Below, piece after piece: positions 32,198-44,190 of a stretch of 64,000 nucleotides of DNA. The translations under genes were made by a program, and so were the position numbers. How positions within the stretch are numbered: the first letter of the stretch is position 1; the number at the start of each line of letters is the position of its first letter. Source of the stretch: Fremontodendron californicum (Eukaryota; Streptophyta; Magnoliopsida; Malvales; Malvaceae); the NCBI GenBank assembly GCA_030761205.1, contig JAULJL010000028.1, positions 15,489,001 to 15,553,000 on the forward strand, given 5' to 3'. Under the pieces are notes generated by a model that had not been told where the DNA came from, ran no database searches, and worked only from the letters and a program-made list of their open reading frames with translations.

Positions 32198-32739
32198 GTG
32201 AGCAAATCTTATTCTTTTACACTTTATGCATGTTTTAAGTTCTTCCTATTTTACTTCAATCAATGGTTTTGGGTGGGGGGAACTGGGATTTGGTAATACG
32301 TTGAACGAAAATGTAAGCAGGTGAACCTGCTAAGTCTTCAACATAGCATCAGCTAAAAGAAAACCATAGCAGCTAGAGCATGTTTTTATTACTTTTTACT
32401 TTGTAGAAATCAAATGACATCTAACTAATTCTCTTTCAATTAATTGTCAATTTATTCTTAAAATATTATTTTTTATAATCATCATAAATATGAATAACTT
32501 ATTATAATGCTAGAAACAGAAAAAATCCATTATATGGAAAGGGAAACATGGTGGGTCCATGTTCATGTGGCCAATTTCATAGCCAAAGCAACTCCTCCTT
32601 GATATATAGCATAGAGAAGAGAATGAAGGAATTGATCCTGAGGGGGAAGGAAATTTGGGGGTTATTTGTGGAGTGAATCGATGAAACCTGATGCTAACAA
32701 TTCTAGACTTGATTGTGCTGATTTTATATAGTCTCAAGA

Positions 32740-32780
<41 letters not shown>

Positions 32781-33651
32781 CTGTATTTTATCATCAATTC
32801 CAAGTTTAGGGAATCTGATCTGAATTAGAAAATGGGAGATTGGGAGGTGCAGCAAAGACTCATCTAAGTTTTCAGATGCTGGTTGCTACTTATGAACGTT
32901 TGACAATGGAGACCAATCCATGGTCCCTGCTTGATATTTTCCAAGTCTATTTCGTTCATAAGCATTTAGGTCTGTTTCTTAACGATTAAGACCAGGGTGC
33001 AACCAGCAAAAATGTACTTGGCTCATCAGAGACATAGTTGTAGTAAGTCAGAGACTTGTGGCAGAGCCTCATTCCACGAGGGCTACCTGATCTGAGTTCA
33101 TTGTAAAGAGGTTGGAACCTTGTAAAAATGAAAAATCAAATTAATTAGTGCAATAATGTTTATGAAGCCCCTAAGTTAGTAAAAGATAGTGGACTTGTAA
33201 TCTTGTAATCTTGTAACCTTGTTAGTAAATGGTTTTATTTGATCATCCAATCAAATCAAAGCCAAATCCAAGTAGTTGCTTTGCTTTGGAGTCATTCTTT
33301 CAAAAAGATAAGGTTCAAAGTAGTGTTAACTTTCTATTTACTAGGTCAAAATTGAAGAAGAAAATCATCAACCTTAATTTTAGCCCATTTCTTGACATCT
33401 TTGAGCAAATCAAATAAAATCATTCATTCTAACTTTCTAGACAAACTAAAGAATTGTGCCTATTTCAGTAATTCCAGTAGTAAAATAGTATTAATAGGAA
33501 GAGTATGGGCTACATATATATTTTACTATATATCTATAACCTTGATATCAGGGGCGCCAATGGGTCATGGTAAAGATGCCTTTTTTTTATTTTATTTGAA
33601 CATCAATCAATTGAGTTGAAATTATAAATTTATACCTTTTTAATTGAGTTG

Positions 33652-33691
<40 letters not shown>

Positions 33692-34073
33692 GAAGTGATA
33701 TCTAACTTTTGCCTGCCATTCGTAGCTATTGCTCTTTCTTCACTCTTGCCTATTTTGGTAAGCAAGTTTATCTGTCAACTGAATGCACCTTCATCTTGCC
33801 TATATCTTGCCTAAATTGATGATTAATTGATATCTGTCAAACTGTATTGATTCATGAGTTGTCTAAATTTCCTAAAAATTTGTGAGGATAGACATTAAAT
33901 CCGAATCTTATACGTGGAGGACCATATAAAATAAAAACTATTTAATGAGGCTTAAATGAACTTCAAGTTTAGACGTAAAAGCCTTAAACACGAATATGAT
34001 TTGTTATAGAGTATGAAGTCCAAGCAATCATGACTAAAAATATATATTTTTTTAATTTAGACTTACGTATGAA
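32198..34073. other. CACTA interior, non-coding as far as seen
   Basis: Contains the AT microsatellite above and another at about 33652-33690. No exon with a recognisable domain was found. It is probably the transposase leader and introns, or further captured sequence. Confidence 0.4.
32742..32776. repeat. AT microsatellite
   Basis: A long uninterrupted AT dinucleotide run within the CACTA interior. Confidence 0.9.
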
Positions 34074-36527
34074 ATGGATAAGAGTTGGATGCAAAAGTCG
34101 AGACTAAGTCAAGAGTATCAAGATGGAGTAGATAGTTTTCTCAATTTCGCTTTTCAGAATGCAAGCGAAGATAATAAGATATTATGTCCTTGTTCGAGGT
34201 GTGCCAATATTGATTGGCATATGCGTGCAATTGTTTTCGAACATTTGATTTGTGAAGGATTTCTCCCGGGTTACAGACAATGGTTTTTTCATGGAGAGTC
34301 TGCAACTTCTAGGTCATTTTCTAGAGTTCTTCCAAGTAATTCTAACAATCAACATCAGAATATTAGACGAGATGACATGGAAGGCATGTTGCGGGATGCA
34401 TTTAACATGCATAACCATAGTTTCTACACATCTTCACCAGAAGTTCCTGGAGGGAATGATGGGTTCAATGTTGGCATGAATGACTTTGCTGAAACGGGAA
34501 GAGGTATGGGTGATCAAGAACCCAATGGAGAAGCGGCAAAGTTTTATAAGTTGCTTGATGATATGAATGAAGAACTTTACGAGGGATCTAAGCATTCAAG
34601 ACTGTCTTTCTGTGTCCGTCTTTTTCACTTAAAATGCTTAAGCGGGTGGACAGAAAATTCTTTGACACTATTATTAGAATTTTTGAAAGAAATGTTTCCT
34701 TTTGCAAAAATTCCTCAGTCTTGTAAGGATTCGAAGAAGATGATAAAGGATCTAGGCCTTGTATATGAGAAAATTCATAGTTGTTCGAATGACTGTATGT
34801 TGTGTTGGGGTGATAGAACAAATGAACAATTTTGTCATGTCTGCTGTAAATCTCGATGGTTGAATGGAAATACAGAAGAAAATGTGAATGAGGACGATGG
34901 TGACACACATTTAAAAAAGAAACCTACAAAGATTTTGCGGTACTTTCTGTTAATACCAAGACTTCAATGAATTTTCATGTCATCAAAAATATCTGATTCT
35001 ATGAGGTGGCATCATGATGAAAGGATTGATGATGGCTTATTAAGACATCCTGCAGATTCTTTGGCTTGGAAATCATTCGACAATAAGTTCCCATCTTTTG
35101 CTAATGATCCCCGGAAAGTGAGGCTTGGACTTGGTTCTGACGGTTTTAATCCGTTCAAAATAATGAGTACTTCTTATAGTACTTGGCCGGTTGTCTTGAT
35201 TCTTTATAATTTGCCTCCATGGATTTGCATGAAACAATCCTCTTTTATCTTGTCCATGATAATTCCTGGAGAGAAAGGTCCAGGAATTGATATTGACATT
35301 TATATGCAACCTCTTATTCAAGAGTTGAAGCAGTTATGGGAAGGGGTTGAAACATATGACGCATCGAAAAAGAAAAACTTTAATTTGCATGCAGCTTTGT
35401 TATGGACTATAAACGATTTTCCTACTTATGCAAATCTATCTGGTTGGAGCACCAAAGGTCGTTATGCTTATCCTTGCTGTGCTGCACAAACATGTTTGAA
35501 ATGGTTATATAACGGAAAGAAATTCAGTTATATGGGACATCGTCGGTGGTTAGATGAAAATCATAGATTTAGATTCCAAAAACATATATTTGATGGCACT
35601 GAAGAGTTTAGAAAAGCACCTGAGACCACGATTGGGTCGGATATCTTCTTGATGTTAAAAGATATCAATTTCAGTTATGGAAAGATAAATCAAACAAGTA
35701 GCACACAATCAAGGAAAAGATCGAGGGAGATGTTTGAAGGTGATGTTGATATTCAGAGTGATGAGGAGGAAGATGGAGAAGATGATCCAAATGAGGCGGA
35801 TTTGTGGGAAAAAAAGTATTTTTTTTAGTTACCTTATTGGGAGCATAATTTATTGCGTCATAACCTTGATGTGATGCATATAGAGAAGAATGTTTGTGAA
35901 AATATCATCGGGACAATTCTTAATGTGGATAGAAAATCAAAAGACAACTTAAAGAGTCGGCTTGACCTAGTTGACATGGGAATTCGTCGTGATCTTCATC
36001 CGGAATTACTTCCTAATGGAAAATCACGGTTGCCTCCTACTTGCTTTGGGATGTCTAAAAAAGAGAAGGACGTCTTCTGTAAGATATTGAAAGATGTGAA
36101 GGTCCCGAATGCGTATGCCTCAAATATATCAAGATGTGTGAATGTGAAGGATCGAAAACTTTCTTCTTTAAAATCACATGATTACTATATCTTGATGCAG
36201 GACTTACTTCCAGTTGCTTTACGTTGTTCTATGTCAAAGCAAGTGACTTATTTCATAATTGAACTTAGTAATATAATGAAAGCTATTTGTGGCAACGTTC
36301 TCAAGGTTGAAGAGCTTGAAAAACTTCAAGATCGAGCAGCTCTAACTTTGTGCCACTTAGAGAAGATTTTTCCTCCATCATTCTTCACTATAATGGTGCA
36401 TTTGGTTATCCATCTTCTTTATGAAGCAAAAGTCGACGAACCAATTTTTTATCGATGGATGTACCCATTAGAGAGGTATACTTTACTAATTAGCTTATTA
36501 TACTTTTATCTTAAACATAGCATTTAA
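34074..36527 (+). pseudogene. CACTA TNPD-type transposase (main part)
   Basis: One frame carries three open stretches, 34074-34970, 34977-35828 and 35853-36527, separated only by in-frame stops. The N-terminal part (MDKSWMQKSRLSQEYQDGV, CPCSRCAN, HLICEGFLPGYRQWFFHGE) is the transposase-associated domain. SMRWHHDERIDDGLLRHPAD and GFNPFKIMSTSYSTWPVVL belong to the Transposase_21 core. DVMHIEKNVCENIIGTILN and LPVALRCSMSKQVT belong to the core end and the following DUF4218-type region. The TGA near 34968 stands where CGA is common (LQ-R-LF). The TAG near 35826 stands where relatives have a Glu codon. The enzyme would bind ends and catalyse excision, but here it is inactive. Confidence 0.85.
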
Positions 36528-36565
36528 TTACACATTAAGATTGTTATGTATTCTGTTTTAAGTTT

Positions 36566-37298
36566 TTAGGAAAGTTAAAATCTTATTGTCGGAACAAACG
36601 CTATCCAGAAGGTTCTATTGCTGAAGGATATTTAGCGGAGGAGTGTATGACATTTTGTGCAAGATATTTGGATGATGTTGAAACAAGATTTAATAGACCG
36701 GGAAGAAATGATATGCTCACACATAACAACTTAGCCGAAACATACTTATTTGAAAGTTTTGGACAACCAATCGGCAAGGTTGAAGTGGTTCAGCTAGATG
36801 ATAAATCTTGGGCACAAGCGCATCGATATGTGCTTTTCCATATTGATTCACTGAAATCATTACGCACGTAAGTTTCAGTATAATTTTTAATTTAACAAAC
36901 AGTTTAATTTTTTTTTTTGCTTTCTCACCTAAAATTAGTACTTTTTATGATAGTGAGTATAGAAGCTACTTGAGAGGATGTTTACGTTCTTGAAGAACAC
37001 AACTTCGCGAGCTTGATAAGTTATTTACGGATCCACGAATGGTTAGGAGAAGTTGTAAGTAACACAATTTTTTGTCATTTTATTACGATCAATGTATTCT
37101 TTAATATATAAATAAAGTTAAGTGTTTGCCTTTGCGTTTCTTGTAATAGGTTTGGAGTGGAAGAGATATTAGCGAAGAAATTAAGTGTTTTTCACAAGGA
37201 CCAAATAGAATAGTGAAAAGATACAGTGCTTACATCATTAATGGATTTAGATTTCATACTAAATCCCGTGAAAGATTTAGGAGAACACAAAACTGTGA
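36566..37298 (+). pseudogene. CACTA transposase C-terminal exons, truncated
   Basis: After an intron (donor near 36476), the frame resumes with FLGKLKSYCRNKRYPEGSIA, AEECMTFCARYLDDVETRFN and the LTHNNLAETYLFESFGQP block (to 36871). A second intron follows, then an exon near 36956 with an internal stop, then WSGRDISEEIKCFSQGPN and YIINGFRFHTKSRERFRRTQ up to 37298. The acceptor before the first block seems to lack a base needed for phase. The C-terminus expected in relatives is missing at the truncation point. Confidence 0.75.
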
Positions 37299-38224
37299 AA
37301 GATCTTAACAATAAGACTAACAAAAGAAATTAACATAAAATCAAATCATGCTTATGTTATTCCCAAAAGTCAAGATAAATCAATAACTAATTCTCATCAT
37401 TGGATAAGGATTCCATCATACTAAGTGCAAAATATCTCAAGCAAATTTTTTTTTTAAAGACTCCTAAAACATAGATATAGAAAAGAAATATAAAAAAAAA
37501 ATCACACAAAATAGACTAAAAAAAAAGCACACAAAACACAAGAAATTGAAAAGCTAATGACCAACACCCCTAAACTTAAAATAAACATTATCCTCAATGT
37601 TTAGAAATTAAAAAGAGTAAGAAGAAGAAAACTCCCCTATGAAAGCAACACAGGATAAGCTCTAGTCGTCTTCTTCGACCTCATCATGCTTGTCCAAAGT
37701 TGAGTGAATGGTCACTACAAAATAAAATAAAGCAAAAATAAATTAAAAATAGTAACCTAAAAAAAATTAGAATTCAAAATTAAAGAAAAGAAAAGAAAAA
37801 AAATTAGAACTTGGGTTGCCTCCCAAGAAACGTTTGATTTATAGTCATTGGCTTGACTATCTCATTGTTCATCATCCTGTATCCAACTACTTGATAATTT
37901 TCGAATCAATGCCATTTGGCTCTCCTTTCTTTGAACAACTTCGCTTTCTTGCAGGCTTGAAAACGAAATTCATCTCTTTCAATGGTAGAATTTATTAATG
38001 CCTTAAGTGGATCAATGGGATAAATCTCTATGAATTCCTCGTTGTTAGCACTATCTATCCCATCGATTAGCTTTGGTTGTTGGATGCATTGGGGAATAGG
38101 CTATGGTGGTGGGTCACACTGGATCCATTATTCTTGAACTTTTTCAACTTTTTGTTTCCCATTTTTTCTTCTTCAATAGGATTGTTTGGTGGTGGGCCAC
38201 ATTGAATCCATTCTTCTTGAGCTT
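37299..38224 (-). other. Interior of the 11.4-kb element between CACTA break and gag remnant
   Basis: Non-coding. It includes ACACCCCTAAACTTAAAATAA near 37565, resembling the polypurine region next to the left LTR, and GGTTGCCTCCCAAGAAACG near 37813, a stretch seen in the untranslated part of Athila-like elements. No open frame with a recognisable domain was found. Confidence 0.5.
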
Positions 38225-38890
38225 TCACAAATTCTTCTTCAATAAGCTCGATTGGCAATTCAGGCTCTTTGCTATCCTCTCATATCTCTTTTTCAATCCC
38301 AAATGTGTTGGCGTTACAATGCTCTTGTCACCTAGTCTGGAATTAGATTCAATGTCACCTGGAAGAGTTTCTTGAGGGCAATTGTTAAAGGCATTGACAA
38401 GGTGGCTCATTTGTGTTTCAAGACTCCTAAGTGTTGCCGCTTGACTCTGAAGTTCTGCTTCTTGACTTTGAAGTTCTGCTGATTGCTCCTGAATGATAGT
38501 GTCGATTCTTGCCATGAACTGCATGAACACCTCTTCCAATGAAGGATTCGTTTCTGGAACCGGTGCTTGACTTTGAAGTAATGTTGAATGACTTTGATTG
38601 ATCACTGCTTGACTTGCCATGAATTGCATAAACACCTCTTCCAATGATGGTTTCTTTTCTGGGACAGGTGCTTGTGCATGTGGTGAAAACTCAAAAGGAA
38701 ATGCTTGATTGCCTGAATAGGAGGATCATTGATTGTTGTTCCATGAAAAATTTTGGTGATCTCCCCAACTTGGATTGTAGTCGTTGGAATAAAAATTATT
38801 CTGCTGCATATTGTAGTTTCCAACATATTACATTGAATCAGTATAGGTTGGGCACCAATCACTATGATGTCCACCCCCACAGAGTTCACA
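38225..38890 (-). pseudogene. Athila-like gag remnant with zinc knuckle
   Basis: The minus strand encodes a CX2CX4HX4C zinc knuckle (CELCGGGHHSDWC, about 38875-38840), then Asn-rich sequence (NNFYSNDYNPSWGDHQNF). This is followed by two repeats of SLEEVFMQFMA, QSQ-rich heptads (ELQSQEAELQSQAATLRSLE) and LVNAFNNCPQETLPGD. These features match the C-terminal half of gag in Athila-type gypsy elements. Stops fall shortly after the zinc knuckle (before YVGNYN) and after the Asn-rich part. The SLEEVFMQFMA repeat reflects a local duplication of about 105 bp. The product cannot be made intact. Confidence 0.75.
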
Positions 38891-39116
38891 AATTACAAAC
38901 AGGCTTTGGATAGAAGGTACATATAAAGTGTCAAACTTCTTGTTAAGTGCAGCCACTTGTGCAGATAAAGCATTGATTGCATCCTGTTTATAATCCCACA
39001 TAGTGCACCCAAATCAGCAAAACCTGAAAAGAAAAATAAAATAAAAAAATAAAAAAAGTTTGAATTAAGACTAATATTGCTTTGTATTAATATTAACAAA
39101 AAAAAGTAAAACAATA

Positions 39117-39134
39117 CCCCGGCAACGACGCCAA
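39117..39134 (-). promoter_or_regulatory. Primer binding site, tRNA-Asp type
   Basis: The plus strand reads CCCCGGCAACGACGCCA; the minus strand is TGGCGTCGTTGCCGGGG. This is one base different from the standard TGGCGCCGTTGCCGGGG complementary to plant tRNA-Asp. It lies six bases from the LTR end on the side expected for minus-strand transcription. Confidence 0.8.
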
Positions 39135-39139
39135 AAATT

Positions 39140-40329
39140 TGTTGTCGGATTTAACCACGCAAGTGCACGTATCGTTAACAAGTAATAAAGTGAAGAGTAG
39201 AGTATCGTTCCCATGAGGAATTGTTACCAAATTCGTTAAGTACTAAAATTAAAACAACTTAATCTTATCCAAACAATTAATTAAAGGATTTAAACTAAAA
39301 ACTAAATAAAAGAAAATAATAATTAAATCAATAAAGAAAAGCCTAGGATTACAATTTCCATCAACACTTTGCTTAAACTTCTCTTACCCTCTTAACTTGA
39401 CTAATGACAATGAGTTGTTAACCTAGAGTTCTAATCTATTTATAAGTATCTGTCGATAGTCTTATAAAAATATCTCTCTTAACCAATTAACTATATGTCT
39501 ATGATAATTGAATTGAAGAGAAACTCATTAAGACTCTAAAATTGGTTGCACATGACACATAAGTATATTTCTACTCTACATGCAGATCAATTCATCATAA
39601 TAAATGAATATAAAACATATGTTATTCAAACCATATCTAACACTAAACTCCCTATGTCTAGTTGTATTTAGGTTACCAAATCAATCTAATTGGTAGCTAA
39701 GCAATTAGAAGTATTAAGAAGAAGATTGAATAAAGAACGTCAAATATCATTAAATCAAGCAATTGAGTAAATTAATCCAAACTACATGTTGAGTTTTATT
39801 GTAATCTTAGAAAAATAAATTAGTTCATACTAATTAATAAAAATATAAAACAAAGAGTTTCACCATCATAAATATTACAAGAAAGATAAAGAAGATAAGG
39901 GATAAGAGAAAACTAAAGGGTTGTCAGATCTTCAGTCTTCAATCTTTCAAAATCTCTATTGCTCCTCGTAAATCTTTGGTGGCTGCTCTCCTATTAAGAA
40001 AAATAGGTTATTTACAAGTTTTAGATTTGACAGCTAGGGAGAATTCCTTTATAAAGTCCTAAAGGGTTTCTATTTATAGAACTCCAAAAGCCTGAAGTTA
40101 AAAAACTTTGTGGGCAAGTAACAGCTTTCAGCTTTGACTTTCCATATATGTTATGATATTCTCCTAATTGGTTTAGGACTCTACAAAAATATATTAAATT
40201 AATAACTATATTAAATATAAAATAAATAAATTAAAAATAAATAAATAAATAAAATTAATTAATTAATACTTTAAACTACAAGTAGCTATATAAAATATGG
40301 TAAAATAACTCTATTTGATAGAGTTATCA
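39140..40329 (-). repeat. 5' LTR (right copy) of the 11.4-kb element
   Basis: About 1190 bp, the direct partner of 28887-30097. It ends against the primer site. Confidence 0.9.
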
Positions 40330-40739
40330 GGGACCTCGGGTTGTGACTTGTGACTGTGATTAGGGATGGCAATGGATAGTAAAAAATTGGATATCCGATA
40401 CTATTTGATCTTTTTTTTACGGATTCGGATATTGCAGATTCGGATATTAGATTTACTATCTGCAATGGATTCAGATATAAACCCTCAGATATCTATTATC
40501 TGAATCCGCTTTGGTTTTGATGCAAATGTGTTGGATATCCAAATCCGTTATTCGAATCCATTTTATTTAATACGGATAACGAATTCGGATATCCAAATCC
40601 AATATCCATTTTCATATTTAATTATTGTTTAATATATATATATATATTTTAAAATAATTTTTTTATAAAAATTAAAAAATTTGTAAATATAAAATATTTA
40701 TTTACATTCATTTAATTAAAATTTTTTATTTTTTTATGT
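40330..40739. repeat. GGATATCC-rich repeat, one-ended hAT-like relic
   Basis: From TTAGGGATGGCAATGGATAG near 40362, the sequence is rich in GGATATCCGATA, TTCGGATATC and related palindromes to about 40612. The left end resembles an hAT-type MITE terminus, but no matching right end or TSD was found. Confidence 0.45.
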
Positions 40740-40945
40740 CGATTCTAATGTTGAAGTCGAGACGGCAACTACCTTAACCGAATCTGTCATTAAGCGCCAA
40801 ATCGAGCCCTCCTCAACTCGATTTAGTGCGAGGGATAAAATTTGGCCTCTTGCAATGCCTATTAGGCGTTATGAATGGCAGTTCGACCCATTGCAGGGTT
40901 GGACTGGCGATGGGGAGTCAAATCTCCCTTTTTCGATCGACGAGA
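40740..40945. other. GC-richer island of unknown origin
   Basis: About 200 bp with clearly higher GC than both flanks (GAAGTCGAGACGGCAACTACC, GCGCCAAATCGAGCCC, GTTGGACTGGCGATGGGG). There is no long open frame and no terminal repeat. It stands in a long A/T-only landscape. Confidence 0.4.
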
Positions 40946-42237
40946 GTTAAGTGGAGAGAATAGAAAAAAAAATTAAAAAAGGAAAGAAAAAGGAAAATAA
41001 AATATATTTACAAATAAAATTAATGTAAATAAATATTTATATTTGATATATTATTTAATATTTTACAAAATTAATTTATTTATAAAAGGAAAGAAAAAAC
41101 AAAGAAGATAAAGGAAAATAACTTTTTTAATTAATTAAAATAATTATACTATTTTTATAAAATTTTTAATTATTACAAAATAATTACTTTTTATTTAATT
41201 ATTATAACAGTAAATAAAAAAGAAAAGAAAATTTATTTATTTATTTTTATAAATTAATGTAAATAAATATATTTATATTTTTTTATAAATTATTTACTTT
41301 TTAAAATTTTAATTTAAATTATACTATAAAGTATTATTTATTTTTCTTTGTATTTATTTATTCACAAGAAAAAAAGGGAAAATAAAAAAGAGAAAAAAGT
41401 AAAAAAAAATATAAAATTAATGTAAATAAATATTTTATATTTTTAATAAATTATTTAATATTTATTAAATTAAATTATAATATAAATTATTATTTATGTT
41501 TTAGTTTATTTATAAAGAATATAAAATGAAAAAAAAAAAGAAAAAGGAAATAAACGAAAAAATTAAAAATAGTTTTTATAAAATTAATATAAATAAATAT
41601 TTTATATGTTTATAAATTAATTATACTTTCACAAAATTAATTCAAATTATAATATAAATTATTTTTTGTATTTATTTATAAAAAAATAGAAAGGAAAATA
41701 TAAAATTTGAAAAAGAAAAAAGGGAATAAAGAAAAAAATAAGAACTACATCAACAGATGGTATTTCCGTAATTTACACGTCACATGGCATCTGTCCTCTA
41801 ACGCCAACTCTAATGGTTCTGCTAACAGAAGGACCATATTGATACGAAACTATAAAATCGGGGATCTGATTGTTACGTTTTGAAATTTGAGGATCAATAT
41901 AAATATGCCCTATATTTTGGAGACCATTGGTGCAATTAACTCGTAAAATACTTTCCATCTATGTTAAAACATGGTGTTGAAAAATTAAAGAAAGGGTGCA
42001 AGGTGTGTATTAATGCTATTTTTTAAGGTTTTATTCGCTTTTTATTAGGTGTATAAAAGGATTACAAGCGATAAATCTCGAGGATACAATGAAATCCAGT
42101 GATTGATTGCATTTTGCACTAACAAAATTAATGCACTGAGCATTTACTGGCATAATAATAGAATTATCAGATTTGGAATGTAGAAAAACTTGTGAGGATT
42201 TTATGATTTTTGTTTTATGTATAGAACATTATTCAAC
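40946..42237. other. Very AT-rich DNA with a Mutator-like end
   Basis: 40946-41735 is nearly pure A/T. 41740-41955 resembles an outward-facing terminal region of a Mutator-like non-autonomous element (motifs CACATGGCATCTGTCC, GACCATATTGATACG, TTTGAGGATCAATAT), but the second end was not found. No gene. Confidence 0.4.
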
Positions 42238-42412
42238 CTCTATTTTGTGGTTTAAATAAATCTCTTTTCAAGAGACATAACTCTTAATAAATAATAAAGA
42301 GACATAACTCTTACTACATAATTAAGAGACACAACTTTTTAATTAAATAAAAACACAATCTTTTCACTTATCACATGCAAGTTATGTAACTTATTTTTTG
42401 AAAATATTCCAA
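42238..42412 (+). repeat. Direct repeat copy A (AGAGACACAACTCTTAAT)
   Basis: About 175 bp, related in the same orientation to 44672-44880. Both contain tandem units of about 30 bp built on AGAGACATAACTCTTAATAAAT and end with CACTTATCACATGCAAGTTATG. The copy ends with CCAACAATCTCCCAC. The pair could be remains of LTRs or the ends of a single old element of about 2.6 kb. Confidence 0.6.
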
Positions 42413-43509
42413 CAATCTCCCACTATTTTCAAAATAAAACAAATCCTCGATAATTATGGAATCTTTTGCATAAAGGTATCTTACGATTAGACACTTACTT
42501 AAAGAAAACATGTTAAAGTTAATTGAAATGTATGGTAGACTATGCTTTGAACCAACTATTTCATTAGACAAACCGAACACTTCTCACACAGAAAGATTTC
42601 TACACCAAATGAATGCACAGTATCCAGGGACACTATTTTGGCCATATGTCTATGTCATCTTTTCATGAGTGCTATTGGAGTCAAACCCTTAAACTCTTAG
42701 AAGCAATCACACTTCACAATCACATAGGTAGATCCCATCGAGAGTACGTTCCCGTAACTATAACACTCTAATAAATTTATGTTATGTGTTATTAAGAGTA
42801 TATTACTCAACCATCTTTTATCATTATGGGTACCTAAAATTTTACTTGGGATGGTACATTATATTTTATTATTATAGTGCTAACAATCACATACAGATGA
42901 TACATTTGACCTCATTGAACTCAAGACTTTACGTTATACCAAGAGTTGAATCGAGTTTCCATCATATATGGCTTCATATTATAGGCTTGAATCTCATCAT
43001 CAAACTCTCAACATAGCTATGTTAATTTTCCATACCATATGGTGAAACTTTTATATTTATTCGTATTTTTAAAGTTCATAAGACCAATACTCCACCATGT
43101 ATCTAATCCATTTTTTTTGTTAAAGAATACTCTTTCAATAGTATTTCAGCTATCAAGATATCATTTTGTACAATTATCATTATTCAAATTTGATGTCTTG
43201 AACATCGATCAATTCTTTTTAAAACTTATATAACATTCATGTGATCACTTCATTTTTTTTGTCATAATAGTTTTACGTTTGTCCATTTTATTTAGTTCTT
43301 GATATTTCAAGAAATTAACATCATTATCACCAAATTGTGAACCATATATCATATTATCTTTTTAACCACGTAAATTATTATAAGAGGCCTCAAATCCCTT
43401 GGTAGAATAAGATATATATATATATATTTTATATCTTTTTATTGTAGTCAATACAAGACTTAAAATTTATTGTGTATATATACTCAAACAACATGAGTTT
43501 TTGTCAACA

Positions 43510-43556
<47 letters not shown>

Positions 43557-43649
43557 AGAGTGTTCCATATATCATTTTAAAATATAGTCATATTAAAGGA
43601 CCACCTATCAAGTGACTATCATAATATTATACATATATACACCCTTTAT
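42413..43649. other. Unassigned interval between direct repeats
   Basis: No recognised coding region. Contains an AT microsatellite (43511-43552). It may be the interior of an old retroelement flanked by the 42238 and 44672 repeats. Confidence 0.35.
43511..43552. repeat. AT microsatellite
   Basis: About 20 uninterrupted AT units. Confidence 0.9.
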
Positions 43650-44097
43650 CAAGGTTGAAAAAACCGGACCGGAGGTCAAACCGGTGTGACCTCCGGTTCC
43701 CGGTTCAAGCTTTCAACCAGTTAGATCGGTTGGACTGGTTAGACACTTTAAATAACATTTTTAAATATTTTAAAAATATTTTTAATGTTAAATAAATATT
43801 AAATATAGTAAATAATAATTAAAAATAAGTATTTAGCTTAGTGGTATGGTCTTTAGTATATTTCTAAGAGATTATGGGTTCAAATCTCATCAATTACAAA
43901 AAATATTTTTGAAAAAAATAATTAAAAAAATATTTTTTTCTCGATTTTCGATTTTTTTACCGGTTTTTTACCCGTTGAATCGGTTTTTGATCGATTCGAT
44001 CAAATCCGATTTTATTACACCTATCGGATCGGATAAGCCATTGGCTCCCGATTGAACCGATCCGACCTGTCGGTCCGGTTCGATTTTTTATTCACTG
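43650..44097. mobile_element. hAT-type element (CCGGTT-rich MITE)
   Basis: The 448-bp element has ends CAAGGTTGAAAAAACCGG and CGATTTTTTATTCACTG. It has a perfect 8-bp TSD CCCTTTAT (43642-43649 and 44098-44105). Both subterminal parts are full of CCGGTT/AACCGG. A tRNA-like segment sits inside. Confidence 0.85.
43834..43895 (+). repeat. tRNA-like (SINE-type) segment within the hAT element
   Basis: TAGCTTAGTGGTATGG matches an internal A-box, and GGGTTCAAATCTC matches a B-box about 35 bp later. A purine-rich AT tail follows. The tRNA fold looks incomplete, so it is a SINE-like relic rather than a tRNA gene. Confidence 0.5.
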
Positions 44098-44190
44098 CCC
44101 TTTATCATGGATATTATTAGCCATTTTTGTGGTCATGATCAAAACCATGTCCAGTATCCAAATGGGTCTAATAACATTTATCTTGCTATT

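Larger units (their letters stand above)
30418..37298 (+). mobile_element. CACTA (En/Spm) transposon lacking its 3' end
   Basis: The 5' end is CACTACAACAAAATTGG at 30418, the canonical CACTA terminus. It is followed by a subterminal region with eight GCGGCGTTT-type palindromes (30450-30905). A captured gene fragment follows (31144-32197), then TNPD-type transposase sequence (34074-about 37298) on the same strand. The transposase reading stops abruptly at RERFRRTQN, and the sequence switches to host-element interior. No inverted CACTA end occurs after it. The 3' part is deleted, so the copy cannot move in cis. It lies within the 11.4-kb LTR element. Confidence 0.88.
28887..40329 (-). mobile_element. 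11.4-kb LTR element with tRNA-Asp primer site (Athila/Tat-like), hosting a CACTA element
   Basis: LTRs lie at 28887-30097 and 39140-40329. On the minus strand each begins TG(TC)ATAACTCTAT and ends CCGACAACA. Next to the right LTR the minus strand reads TGGCGTCGTTGCCGGGG, which pairs with the 3' end of tRNA-Asp, the primer type known for Athila/Tat gypsy elements. Next to the left LTR a tract AAGTTTGGGGG fits a polypurine primer. Flanks are GGGAT (28882-28886) and GGGAC (40330-40334), a TSD with one change. Only a gag-like remnant remains (38225-38890). No pol was found, so it is a large non-autonomous or deleted copy. A CACTA element occupies most of the interior. Confidence 0.85.

Noticed and set aside
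43834..43895. tRNA gene
   Set aside because: Promoter boxes match, but the acceptor stem is absent and the segment lies inside an hAT element.
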